Assembly: GCA_041797745.1 (NCBI GenBank)
Contig: JBHBZU010000049.1
Span: 1-5,200, forward strand
Direction: 5' to 3'
DNA: 5,200 nt
Source: UBA3871 sp041797745
GTDB taxonomy: Bacteria; Bacillota; Clostridia; Peptostreptococcales; Anaerovoracaceae
Positions 1 through 5,035 of this stretch are shown one piece after another. The notes under the pieces are model-generated. The model was not told where the DNA came from and did not search any database. It saw only the letters and a list, made by a program, of their open reading frames with translations. Each line of letters opens with the position of its first letter. Position 1 is the first letter of the stretch. Made by a program: the position numbers and the translations under genes.

Positions 1-261
1 CAGGGTGTTGACTGGAGAGAGGGTATCTGCCGCGACAACCACGTTGACGGAGTACTGGTACACTACAACAGAAGCTGTAAGCCATGGTCAGGATATATGG
101 CTGAAATGCAGAGACGTTTCACTAAGGACCTTGGCGTTCCATGCGCAGGTTTTGACGGTAACCAAGCTGACCCACGTAACTTTAACGGCGCTCAGTACGA
201 GACACGCGTTAAGGGTTTGGTAGAAGCTATGGAAGCTAATGCTGCAAAGAAAGGAGAATAG
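1..261 (+). CDS. hgdA: (R)-2-hydroxyglutaryl-CoA dehydratase, alpha subunit (3' end only)
   Basis: The open frame starts before the window and supplies the last 86 residues plus TAG. HgdA pairs with HgdB to form the iron-sulfur dehydratase that removes water from (R)-2-hydroxyglutaryl-CoA to give glutaconyl-CoA in glutamate fermentation. The visible part holds the segment RDNHVDGVLVHYNRSCKPWS, with a cysteine at fragment residue 26 that I expect to belong to the family's cluster-binding set, then QRRFTKDLGVP, GFDGNQADPRNFN and a lysine-rich tail. From memory these blocks match the C-terminus of Acidaminococcus fermentans HgdA almost residue for residue. The stop lies 5 nt before the hgdB start, and the hgdB Shine-Dalgarno is inside the last hgdA codons, so the two are probably translationally coupled. 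The related 2-hydroxyisocaproyl-CoA dehydratase (HadB) is a less likely alternative, because the neighbouring subunit is HgdB-like. Confidence 0.9.
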   Translation, partial: QGVDWREGICRDNHVDGVLVHYNRSCKPWSGYMAEMQRRFTKDLGVPCAGFDGNQADPRNFNGAQYETRVKGLVEAMEANAAKKGE

Positions 262-266
262 GCGAA

Positions 267-1406
267 ATGAGTTATGAAATCTTATTAGATGAATTTAAGG
301 CTATCGCTGCTAATCCTAAGAAGCAGCTTATTGATTTTAAGAATCAGGGCAAAAAGGTAGTAGGTGTACTTCCTTACTATGCTCCTGAAGAACTGGTTTA
401 TGCTGCCGGTATCGTTCCTATGGGAATGTGGGGAGCTAACAACAAGACAATCAGCAAGGCTAAGGAATATTGCGCAACATTCTATTGCACAATTGCTCAG
501 CTTTCACTGGAAATGCTTTTAGACGGAACTATGGAGCAGTTAGACGGTATCATTACACCGACAATCTGCGATACACTTCGTCCAATGAGCCAGAATTTCA
601 GAGTTGCTATGGGTGACAAGATGAAAGTAATTTTCCTTGCTCATCCACAGAACAGATTTGCCGATTGGGGACTTCAGTTCTGCGTAGATCAGTACACTAA
701 CGTAAAGAACGAATTAGAAGAGATTTCCGGTAAAAAAATAACAAACGAAGATATCAACGCAGCTATCAAGGTTTACAATGCCAGCCGTGCTGCACGTCGT
801 AAGTTTGTAAAGCTCGCTTCAGAGCATTGCGATGTTATTACTCCAACTATGCGTTCCACGGTATTAAAGGCTTCCTACTTTATGTTAAAGGAAGATTATA
901 CTGCAAAGCTCAATGAGCTTAACGCTGAACTGGAAAAGCTTCCTGCATGCAACTGGAAAGGAACTAAGGTTGTTACAAGCGGTATCATCTGCGACAACCC
1001 TAAACTTCTTGCTATATTTGAAGAAAATAACATTGCTATCGCAGCAGATGACGTTGCACATGAAAGCCGTTCTTTCAGAACAGATGCCGAAGAGGACTCA
1101 AAAGATCCAATGATGGCACTTGCTAAGCAGTTTGCTAATATTGATTACGAAGTACTTCTTTATGACGCAGAGTCTGACAAGAACCGCCGTGGTGAATACG
1201 TTGCTAATCTGGTTAAGGAAAGCGGAGCACAGGGACTCGTTCTCTTTATGCAGCAATTCTGCGACCCTGAAGAAATGGAATACCCATATCTCAAGAAAGC
1301 TCTTGATGACGCAGGTATCCCTCACATCAAGCTTGGTATCGACCAGCAGATGAGAGACTTCGGTCAGGCAAGCACAGCTATTCAGGCATTTGCTGACATT
1401 CTGTAA
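267..1406 (+). CDS. hgdB: (R)-2-hydroxyglutaryl-CoA dehydratase, beta subunit
   Basis: This 379-residue cytoplasmic protein has the same length as I recall for A. fermentans HgdB. It is the partner of HgdA in the radical dehydratase that converts (R)-2-hydroxyglutaryl-CoA to glutaconyl-CoA after ATP-driven one-electron activation by HgdC. Recognisable blocks are LPYYAPEELVYAAGIVPMG (35-53), KEYCATFYCTIAQ (66-78), ICDTLRPMSQNF (100-111), FLAHPQNR (123-130), SRAARR (173-178) and MQQFCDPEEMEYP (328-340). Cys69, Cys74, Cys101 and Cys332 fall in these blocks and are candidates for [4Fe-4S] ligation; the sequence alone does not say which ones bind. The ATG at 267 is preceded by AAGGAG at 251-256. 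Residues 66-78 and 328-340 are closer to HgdB than to HadC as I remember them, which favours a glutamate-derived substrate. The activator gene hgdC is not present on either side within the window. Confidence 0.94.
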   Translation: MSYEILLDEFKAIAANPKKQLIDFKNQGKKVVGVLPYYAPEELVYAAGIVPMGMWGANNKTISKAKEYCATFYCTIAQLSLEMLLDGTMEQLDGIITPTICDTLRPMSQNFRVAMGDKMKVIFLAHPQNRFADWGLQFCVDQYTNVKNELEEISGKKITNEDINAAIKVYNASRAARRKFVKLASEHCDVITPTMRSTVLKASYFMLKEDYTAKLNELNAELEKLPACNWKGTKVVTSGIICDNPKLLAIFEENNIAIAADDVAHESRSFRTDAEEDSKDPMMALAKQFANIDYEVLLYDAESDKNRRGEYVANLVKESGAQGLVLFMQQFCDPEEMEYPYLKKALDDAGIPHIKLGIDQQMRDFGQASTAIQAFADIL

Positions 1407-1487
1407 ATTACTGTAAAAATGACTGTTAAAAAAGTATCATTATAGGCAAAAAAAGCAGAAAATGAGGAATAAGTTGTTCAAAACTAT

Positions 1488-1520
1488 TTGCATTATCTGA
1501 AAAAAATGATAACATATATT
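1488..1520 (+). promoter_or_regulatory. weak candidate promoter for gdh
   Basis: TTGCAT at 1488-1493 could serve as a -35 element. AT-rich -10-like hexamers follow, the best being TATATT at 1515-1520, but the spacing of 21 nt is long; closer hexamers such as ACATAT match poorly. If used, this promoter would place the three downstream hairpins in the gdh leader. An alternative is TTTACA at 1555-1560, but it has no good -10 partner. Position is uncertain. Confidence 0.25.
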
Positions 1521-1527
1521 CGTGAGC

Positions 1528-1552
1528 GGTTATGCGGATTTTCCGCATAACC
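1528..1552 (+). terminator. perfect 11-bp hairpin between hgdB and gdh
   Basis: Arms GGTTATGCGGA and TCCGCATAACC pair perfectly around a TTT loop. It is followed by CCCTTTA rather than a T-run, so it is not a canonical intrinsic terminator. It may mark the 3' end of the hgdAB message, or act as a leader element or stabiliser of the gdh message. The pairing is seen directly; the role is inferred. Confidence 0.5.
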
Positions 1553-1568
1553 CCTTTACAAGTCTAGT

Positions 1569-1604
1569 ATCGCAAAAGCGATTATTTATATGCACAAAAG
1601 TGCA
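1569..1604 (+). promoter_or_regulatory. paired AAAA-loop palindromes in the gdh leader
   Basis: Two short perfect inverted repeats sit side by side. ATCGC pairs with GCGAT (1569-1582) and TGCAC pairs with GTGCA (1591-1604), each with an AAAA loop, so both share the core CAAAAG. Their centres are 22 nt apart. The second ends 9 nt before the gdh Shine-Dalgarno. They could be RNA hairpins with the same closed tetraloop or two operator sites spaced by about two DNA turns. No known family was recognised. Confidence 0.4.
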
Positions 1605-1613
1605 CATAAGAAT

Positions 1614-1618
1614 GGAGG
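1614..1618 (+). promoter_or_regulatory. ribosome binding site deciding the gdh start
   Basis: GGAGG lies 10 nt before the ATG at 1629. An in-frame ATG at 1590 sits upstream of this site, inside the hairpin region, and would add 13 residues absent from the family. The site therefore supports 1629 as the true start. Confidence 0.8.
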
Positions 1619-1628
1619 AAATGTAATA

Positions 1629-2981
1629 ATGAACAAGTACATCGAAAGAGTTCTGGAAGAAACCAGAGCAAAGAACCCAAACGAACCTGAATTTCTTCAG
1701 ACAGTTGAAGAAGTACTCAGCAGCTTAGAACCAGTAATCGAACAGCATCCTGAATATGAAGAGAATGCACTCCTCGAGAGAATGATCGAGCCTGAAAGAG
1801 TTATCGAATTTAAGGTTGTTTGGGAAGATGACAACCACAAGCCACATGTAAACAGAGGATATAGAGTACAGTACAACTCTGCAATCGGACCTTACAAGGG
1901 TGGTCTCCGTTTTGCACCTAACGTAAACCTCTCCATCATCAAGTTCCTCGGCTTCGAGCAGACATTTAAGGATTCCTTAACAGGTCTCCCTATGGGTGGA
2001 GCTAAGGGTGGTTCCGACTTCGATCCTAACGGAAAGTCCGACAAGGAAATCATGCGTTTCTGCCAGGCTTTCATGCAGGGTCTCTATCAGTTCATCGGAC
2101 CAGAAGTTGACTGCCCAGCAGGCGACCTCGGTGTTGGTGCTAGGGAAATCGGTTACATGTATGGCGCATACAGAAGAATTAAGACTAAGTCCGAAAACGT
2201 TGCTCTCTCCGGTAAGGGTCTCTCCTTTGGTGGTTCCCTCGTAAGACCGGAAGCTACAGGTTTCGGTGCTGTATATTATCTTGAATCTGTACTGGCTCAC
2301 CAGAAAGATACAATCAAGGGTAAGACTATCGCTTGCTCCGGTTTCGGTAACGTTTGCTGGGGTATCTGCACAAAGGCTGCTGAACTCGGCGCTAAGGTTG
2401 TTACTCTCTCCGGTCCAGATGGATACATCTACGATAAGGACGGAATCACTACAAAGGAAAAGCTCGACTTCATGCTTGAAATGAGAGCTTCCGGTAGAAA
2501 CAGAGTTCAGGATTACTCCGACAAGTTCGGTTGTGAATTCCACGCTAAAGAAAAGCCATGGGGTCAGAAAGTTGACATCATCATGCCTGCTGCTATGCAG
2601 AATGACGTAAACATGGACGAAGCTAAGAAGATTGCAGCTAACGCAATCCCTTACTACATCGAAGTAGCTAACATGCCTACAACTAACGACGCTCTCAAGT
2701 TCCTCATGGAACAAAAGGGTATGATCGTTGCTCCATCCAAGGCTGTTAACGCTGGTGGCGTATCCGTATCCGGACTCGAAATGTCTCAGAACCAGGAACA
2801 CTTAGTATGGTCTGCTGAAGAAGTAGATGCTAAGCTCCATCAGATCATGAAGAACATCCACGACTCCTCCGCAGCAGTAGCTGAGAGATATGGTCTTGGA
2901 TACAACCTCGTAGCTGGTGCTAACATCGTTGGTTTCCAGAAGGTTGCTGACGCTATGATGGCTCAGGGCTGGGCATTCTAA
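1629..2981 (+). CDS. gdhA: glutamate dehydrogenase, 450-residue hexameric type, probably NAD-dependent
   Basis: It interconverts glutamate with 2-oxoglutarate and ammonium in the cytoplasm, the first step of glutamate fermentation. From the start at 1629 the protein is 450 residues, equal to Clostridium symbiosum GDH, and it resembles that enzyme throughout. The substrate domain carries GPYKGGLRF (87-95, Lys90), Lys114, the signature PMGGAKGGSDFDP (121-133, catalytic Lys126) and PAGDLGVG with catalytic Asp166. The Rossmann domain has GFGNVCWG (238-245), and Ser381 lies in VSGLEM. Phe239, Pro263 and Asp264 (SGPDG) match residues I recall as setting NAD preference in C. symbiosum, unlike the SDS-type loop of the E. 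coli NADP enzyme. Coenzyme choice is thus an inference. The gene strongly favours CTC for leucine and TCC for serine, unlike its neighbours, which suggests high expression. It is followed by a strong terminator. Confidence 0.95.
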   Translation: MNKYIERVLEETRAKNPNEPEFLQTVEEVLSSLEPVIEQHPEYEENALLERMIEPERVIEFKVVWEDDNHKPHVNRGYRVQYNSAIGPYKGGLRFAPNVNLSIIKFLGFEQTFKDSLTGLPMGGAKGGSDFDPNGKSDKEIMRFCQAFMQGLYQFIGPEVDCPAGDLGVGAREIGYMYGAYRRIKTKSENVALSGKGLSFGGSLVRPEATGFGAVYYLESVLAHQKDTIKGKTIACSGFGNVCWGICTKAAELGAKVVTLSGPDGYIYDKDGITTKEKLDFMLEMRASGRNRVQDYSDKFGCEFHAKEKPWGQKVDIIMPAAMQNDVNMDEAKKIAANAIPYYIEVANMPTTNDALKFLMEQKGMIVAPSKAVNAGGVSVSGLEMSQNQEHLVWSAEEVDAKLHQIMKNIHDSSAAVAERYGLGYNLVAGANIVGFQKVADAMMAQGWAF

Positions 2982-3056
2982 GATAGACTGATAAACTAAC
3001 TCCGTGTCAAAGGTTTTGGCGTAGAGGTAAAATCAGAAAAATTGAAATGCATTTTT

Positions 3057-3093
3057 ACGAAGATGGGAGAATTTCTCCTGTCTTCGTTTTTTT
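3057..3093 (+). terminator. intrinsic terminator of gdh
   Basis: ACGAAGA (3057-3063) pairs with TCTTCGT (3081-3087). After a TG/TG mismatch, the inner arms GGAG (3066-3069) and CTCC (3075-3078) pair around a short A/T loop. A run of seven Ts (3087-3093) follows. It lies about 75 nt after the gdh stop and should end that transcript. Confidence 0.88.
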
Positions 3094-3280
3094 CTTGGAA
3101 ATAAGGAATGCTTTGTTTTTTCTTGGAAATAAGGAATGCTTTGTTTTTTCGTGGAAATAAGGGGTGATTTTTTCGAGGTGGGAAGTCCATCTTTTTCGCG
3201 GAAAGCGGGAACGCTTTTTCGGAGAAGTAAGCCCGCTTCTTTCCGCGGAAATCCTACCTTTTTCAGAGGTTGAAACCTAT
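3088..3280. repeat. degenerate tandem repeat array, about eight units of 19-28 bp
   Basis: Each unit opens with a T-run ending in C, usually followed by a GGAAA-like purine stretch. Units fall at 3088-3115, 3116-3143, 3144-3167, 3168-3191, 3192-3214, 3215-3239, 3240-3258 and 3259-3280. The first two are identical over 28 bp and the third shares its first 18 positions apart from one base; later units drift and become more GC-rich. The T-run of the first unit is also the tail of the gdh terminator. Unit lengths are not multiples of three, so it does not encode a repeat protein. It is contiguous, without CRISPR-type spacers. Confidence 0.75.
3197..3247. repeat. long imperfect inverted repeat inside the tandem array
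   Basis: The 13-nt arm CGCGGAAAGCGGG (3197-3209) is complementary to 3232-3247 if three bases (CTT, 3239-3241 or equivalent) bulge out: CCCGCTT then TCCGCG. The right arm also forms its own 12-bp palindrome, TTTCCGCGGAAA (3240-3251). This makes the centre of the array able to fold as DNA cruciform or RNA. The function is unknown. Confidence 0.55.
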
Positions 3281-3316
3281 ATTTAAAATTCCGAAAATCG
3301 TTGAAAAATCAAAAAG

Positions 3317-3331
3317 TTTGCAAAGTGCAAA
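3317..3331. promoter_or_regulatory. inverted repeat TTTGCA-N3-TGCAAA
   Basis: A perfect 6-bp inverted repeat with an AAG spacer lies about 40 nt upstream of the candidate -35 of the 2-hydroxyacid dehydrogenase gene. Size and position fit a dimeric regulator site, but in AT-rich DNA chance is a real alternative. No regulator family was recognised. Confidence 0.25.
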
Positions 3332-3370
3332 ATAAAAGCAATTATTCAGAGGCTTAAAAGGTTTTTAGGC

Positions 3371-3399
3371 TTGTAAATTACCAAGATAACTAGTACAGT
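3371..3399 (+). promoter_or_regulatory. candidate promoter of the 2-hydroxyacid dehydrogenase gene
   Basis: TTGTAA (3371-3376) and TACAGT (3394-3399) each match the sigma-A hexamers at four positions and are separated by 17 nt. Transcription would begin near 3406, past the in-frame ATG at 3404, which supports translation from 3479. A short ATG-less leader of about 70 nt would result. Confidence 0.4.
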
Positions 3400-3466
3400 A
3401 TATATGTATGGGTTTGCTATACAAGGAAACTATGTCACATATTGCAAAACCAAAAAAAGAATATAC

Positions 3467-3473
3467 GAGGTGG
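3467..3473 (+). promoter_or_regulatory. ribosome binding site deciding the dehydrogenase start
   Basis: GAGGTGG ends 5 nt before the ATG at 3479 (GAGG itself ends 8 nt before). The upstream in-frame ATG at 3404 lacks such a site and would add 25 residues before the MFKVITL beta strand that normally opens this family. Confidence 0.75.
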
Positions 3474-3478
3474 AAATT

Positions 3479-4447
3479 ATGTTTAAAGTAATCACACTAA
3501 AGGAAATGGACCAAGTAGGACATGAAATCTTAAAGAATGCAGGTTGCGAAGTTTATACTTCCAAGGGTGCTTCAGAAGCAGATTTCATCAAGGAAATCAG
3601 CGATTTAGCAGTAGATGCTATTTTTGTTCGTACAGACAAAATTACACCTGCTATGATGGACGCTTCTCCAAATCTTAAGTGTATCGCAAAGCAGGGTGTT
3701 GGTGTAGACAACATCGATTTAGAATATGCAACAAAGAAAGGCATTCAGGTTGTGTTCTCCGCAGGCGGAAACTCCAATGCGGTAGCAGAGCACACAGTTC
3801 TGCTCATGCTTATGTGTGCAGTACGCTATCGTTATGTTGATAGAGTTCTTCGCGACGACAAGAATTTTGACGTAAGATATACTCTTAAGAACACATACGA
3901 ATTAAGAGGTAAGACTTTAGGTCTTTTAGGCTGCGGTCGTATCGGTCAGATGGTAGCTTCTATAGCTCACAACGGGTTCGGAATGAATATCATCGGTTAT
4001 GACCCGTTCCCACCTAAGAATCCGGCAGTGCCTATCGAAATGATGGAAAAGGATGAAGTATTAGCAAAGGCTGACTTCATCAGCTTACATATGCCATCAC
4101 TTCCATCCACTGTTCACAGTATCGGATATGATGACTTCTGCAAGATGAAGCCTACAGCTATCTTTGTAAACTGTGCTAGAGGAGACGTTATAGTAGAGGA
4201 AGATTTAGTTAGGGTTCTCAAGGAGGGCAAGATTCTCGGAGCAGGATTAGACGTATTCGATCAGGAACCGTTCTCTTTCGACAATCCGCTTATCACACTT
4301 GAAAATGTTATCATCACACCGCACACAGCTGCTTCCACAGAACAGTCTGTTGTACAGTGCACAACTTTATCTTGTGAATGCTTATTGGAAGTTATCAACG
4401 GCAAGCCTGTTTCAAAGCCACAGTGCTGTGCTAACAAGTTAGCTTAG
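3479..4447 (+). CDS. D-2-hydroxyacid dehydrogenase, probable (R)-2-hydroxyglutarate dehydrogenase
   Basis: A 322-residue NAD-dependent D-isomer-specific 2-hydroxyacid dehydrogenase. The outer domain starts with MFKVITL and carries GVGVDNIDLEYATKKGI (73-89) and GGNSNAVAEH (96-105), a phosphoglycerate dehydrogenase-like pattern. The dinucleotide fold has GCGRIG (151-156) with Asp175 (GYDPF) ending the next strand, which favours NAD. The catalytic triad is present: Arg234 in NCARGD, Glu263 in DQEP and His282 in TPHTAA. There is no C-terminal ACT domain, so it is not a serine-regulated long SerA. Its place beside hgdAB and gdh suggests reduction of 2-oxoglutarate to (R)-2-hydroxyglutarate, the HgdH role. 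It does not look like the A. fermentans HgdH I remember, so I give no symbol. 3-Phosphoglycerate or another 2-oxoacid remains possible. The C-terminus KPQCCANKLA is cysteine-containing and unusual. Family assignment is secure; the substrate is inferred. Confidence 0.88.
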   Translation: MFKVITLKEMDQVGHEILKNAGCEVYTSKGASEADFIKEISDLAVDAIFVRTDKITPAMMDASPNLKCIAKQGVGVDNIDLEYATKKGIQVVFSAGGNSNAVAEHTVLLMLMCAVRYRYVDRVLRDDKNFDVRYTLKNTYELRGKTLGLLGCGRIGQMVASIAHNGFGMNIIGYDPFPPKNPAVPIEMMEKDEVLAKADFISLHMPSLPSTVHSIGYDDFCKMKPTAIFVNCARGDVIVEEDLVRVLKEGKILGAGLDVFDQEPFSFDNPLITLENVIITPHTAASTEQSVVQCTTLSCECLLEVINGKPVSKPQCCANKLA

Positions 4448-4468
4448 TCTTAGCTTAAAAGGCGATTA

Positions 4469-4502
4469 AACCCCGATTTATTTAAGTCGGGGTTATTTTT
4501 TT
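4469..4502 (+). terminator. intrinsic terminator after the 2-hydroxyacid dehydrogenase
   Basis: AACCCCGA (4469-4476) pairs perfectly with TCGGGGTT (4487-4494) around a 10-nt A/T loop that can itself pair partly. A seven-T run (4496-4502) follows. It lies 21 nt after the stop codon and gives a clear end to this transcription unit. Confidence 0.92.
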
Positions 4503-4644
4503 CGCAAAATAACGAATAATTATAGGGTGTAATTTCTCGTTGTTTTTTGATTGCATACAATGTGTGCCCTGGAAGTATTGGAAAAACTGGGTTCTATCAA
4601 AGACCTTGTGAAAAAATAATTTATTGAAAATTTCAAAAAGAGTG
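4503..4644 (+). other. spacer between transcription units, with a 19-codon open frame
   Basis: No recognised gene. One short frame, 4560-4619, begins ATG and reads MCALEVLEKLGSIKDLVKK before TAA. It has protein-like composition (an amphipathic helix) but no Shine-Dalgarno and no promoter in front. It could be a gene-end remnant or chance. Near the end, TTGAAA-A-TTTCAA (4624-4636) forms a perfect inverted repeat just upstream of the next promoter. Confidence 0.4.
4624..4636. promoter_or_regulatory. inverted repeat just upstream of the 4645 promoter
   Basis: TTGAAA and TTTCAA flank a single A, 8 nt before the -35 hexamer. The position suits an activator site or an AT-rich UP element. It is short and could be chance; no regulator was recognised. 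Confidence 0.25.
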
Positions 4645-4674
4645 TTGACAACTGCAAAATACGTATAGTATAAT
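4645..4674 (+). promoter_or_regulatory. consensus sigma-A promoter of the small membrane protein unit
   Basis: TTGACA (4645-4650) and TATAAT (4669-4674) are both perfect hexamers, separated by 18 nt. Transcription should start near 4681, leaving a leader of about 87 nt before the ATG at 4768. This is by far the strongest promoter match in the window. Confidence 0.88.
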
Positions 4675-4689
4675 CACAACATCATAAAA

Positions 4690-4742
4690 CACGTCACTTC
4701 CGCGATGTAAGAGTAGGAACATATCTACAGACTTGCGCCGTG
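4690..4742 (+). promoter_or_regulatory. possibly structured 5' leader
   Basis: Within the leader, GTAAG (4707-4711) pairs with CTTGC (4732-4736, one G-U). GTAG (4713-4716) pairs with CTAC (4725-4728), closing an 8-nt loop, with an A/AGA internal loop between the helices. CACG (4690-4693) can pair with CGTG (4739-4742) outside this. It does not match any riboswitch or T-box consensus I know. It may be a regulatory leader or simply a weakly folded 5' end. Confidence 0.35.
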
Positions 4743-4767
4743 GGCTTAAAGATTTTAGGAGCAACTT

Positions 4768-4989
4768 ATGGGAAAGAATCCAATGATGAAAAACTTCATA
4801 TCTAACATTCTCATCCTTACTCTTGGCAGCATTATTATGCTGTCTGTTTGCATTGCTCTTAATATTGAAGTCATTATTAGCATCAGCATTATTATGCTCG
4901 CCCTTATTATTAAAGGCGGGCTACAGCTTAATATTAGACTAGGGTCTGACGGCGAAGTGAGTTATTGTAAAACTTGTAGTATATCCTAA
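4768..4989 (+). CDS. small hydrophobic membrane protein, function unknown
   Basis: A 73-residue protein with no family I recognise. A short polar, basic start (MGKNPMMKN) leads to two closely spaced hydrophobic stretches, about residues 10-31 and 35-48, so it probably forms one or two membrane segments. The end is polar, with a CxxC pair (Cys67, Cys70) in SYCKTC. SIIML occurs twice, at 21-25 and 40-44, encoded by the same 14-bp sequence. AGGAG (4757-4761) lies 6 nt before the ATG and supports the start. It has its own consensus promoter and terminator, so it is expressed alone. A small stress or toxin-like membrane peptide, a membrane-complex accessory protein, or the shortened remnant of a longer membrane protein are all possible; nothing in the sequence chooses among them. 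Confidence 0.6.
   Translation: MGKNPMMKNFISNILILTLGSIIMLSVCIALNIEVIISISIIMLALIIKGGLQLNIRLGSDGEVSYCKTCSIS
4828..4898 (+). repeat. duplicated 14-bp near-palindrome within the small gene
   Basis: The same 14 bp, AGCAT then TATT then ATGCT, occurs at 4828-4841 and 4885-4898, 57 nt (19 codons) apart and in the same frame. Each copy is an inverted repeat with a TATT loop; the first extends to CAGCAT/ATGCTG. A third possible hairpin, GCTCGCC (4896-4902) with GGCGGGC (4915-4921, one G-U), overlaps the second copy. Confidence 0.6.
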
Positions 4990-5035
4990 ATCTTCGGGAA
5001 TTGGGAATGATGTAAGTTAACTAATAAGATTATTT

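Larger units (their letters stand above)
2982..3478 (+). other. 497-nt intergenic region between gdh and the 2-hydroxyacid dehydrogenase
   Basis: No credible gene was found on either strand. The stretch contains, in order, the gdh terminator (3057-3093), a degenerate tandem repeat array (3088-3280), an AT-rich spacer with the inverted repeat TTTGCA/TGCAAA (3317-3331), a candidate promoter (3371-3399) and an untranslated leader of about 70 nt before the start at 3479. Confidence 0.7.

Noticed and set aside
5..223. 72-residue + strand frame at the window start
   Set aside because: It is an out-of-frame shadow of hgdA, whose frame-1 translation matches the family closely.
1590..1628. Upstream in-frame ATG for gdh
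   Set aside because: The extra 13 residues have no family counterpart, the ATG lies in a hairpin region, and the ribosome binding site at 1614-1618 is downstream of it.
1977..2801. 274-residue open frame on the minus strand inside gdh
   Set aside because: It lies in exact codon-on-codon register with gdh and stays open only because gdh avoids TTA, CTA and TCA there. It ends exactly where gdh uses TTA at 1977. No ribosome binding site or recognisable protein.
3029..3045. CodY-like box after gdh
   Set aside because: Only one half resembles the consensus, and it lies downstream of the gene just before a terminator.
2996..3190. 64-residue minus-strand frame across the terminator and repeats
   Set aside because: It translates terminator stem and repeat DNA. 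Repeat units of 28 and 24 bp shift the frame, so the apparent KN- and PRKN-rich repeats are incidental.
3088..3280. CRISPR array
   Set aside because: Units are contiguous and degenerate, with no constant repeat separated by unique spacers, and no cas genes are seen.
3404..3478. Upstream in-frame ATG for the 2-hydroxyacid dehydrogenase
   Set aside because: No Shine-Dalgarno site, at or before the predicted transcription start, and it would precede the usual first beta strand with 25 unrelated residues.
4681..4767. Known riboswitch or T-box in the leader of the small gene
   Set aside because: I compared it with the T-box AGGGUGG, ZTP, cyclic-di-GMP, ykkC and glutamine motifs from memory; none fits beyond short chance matches.
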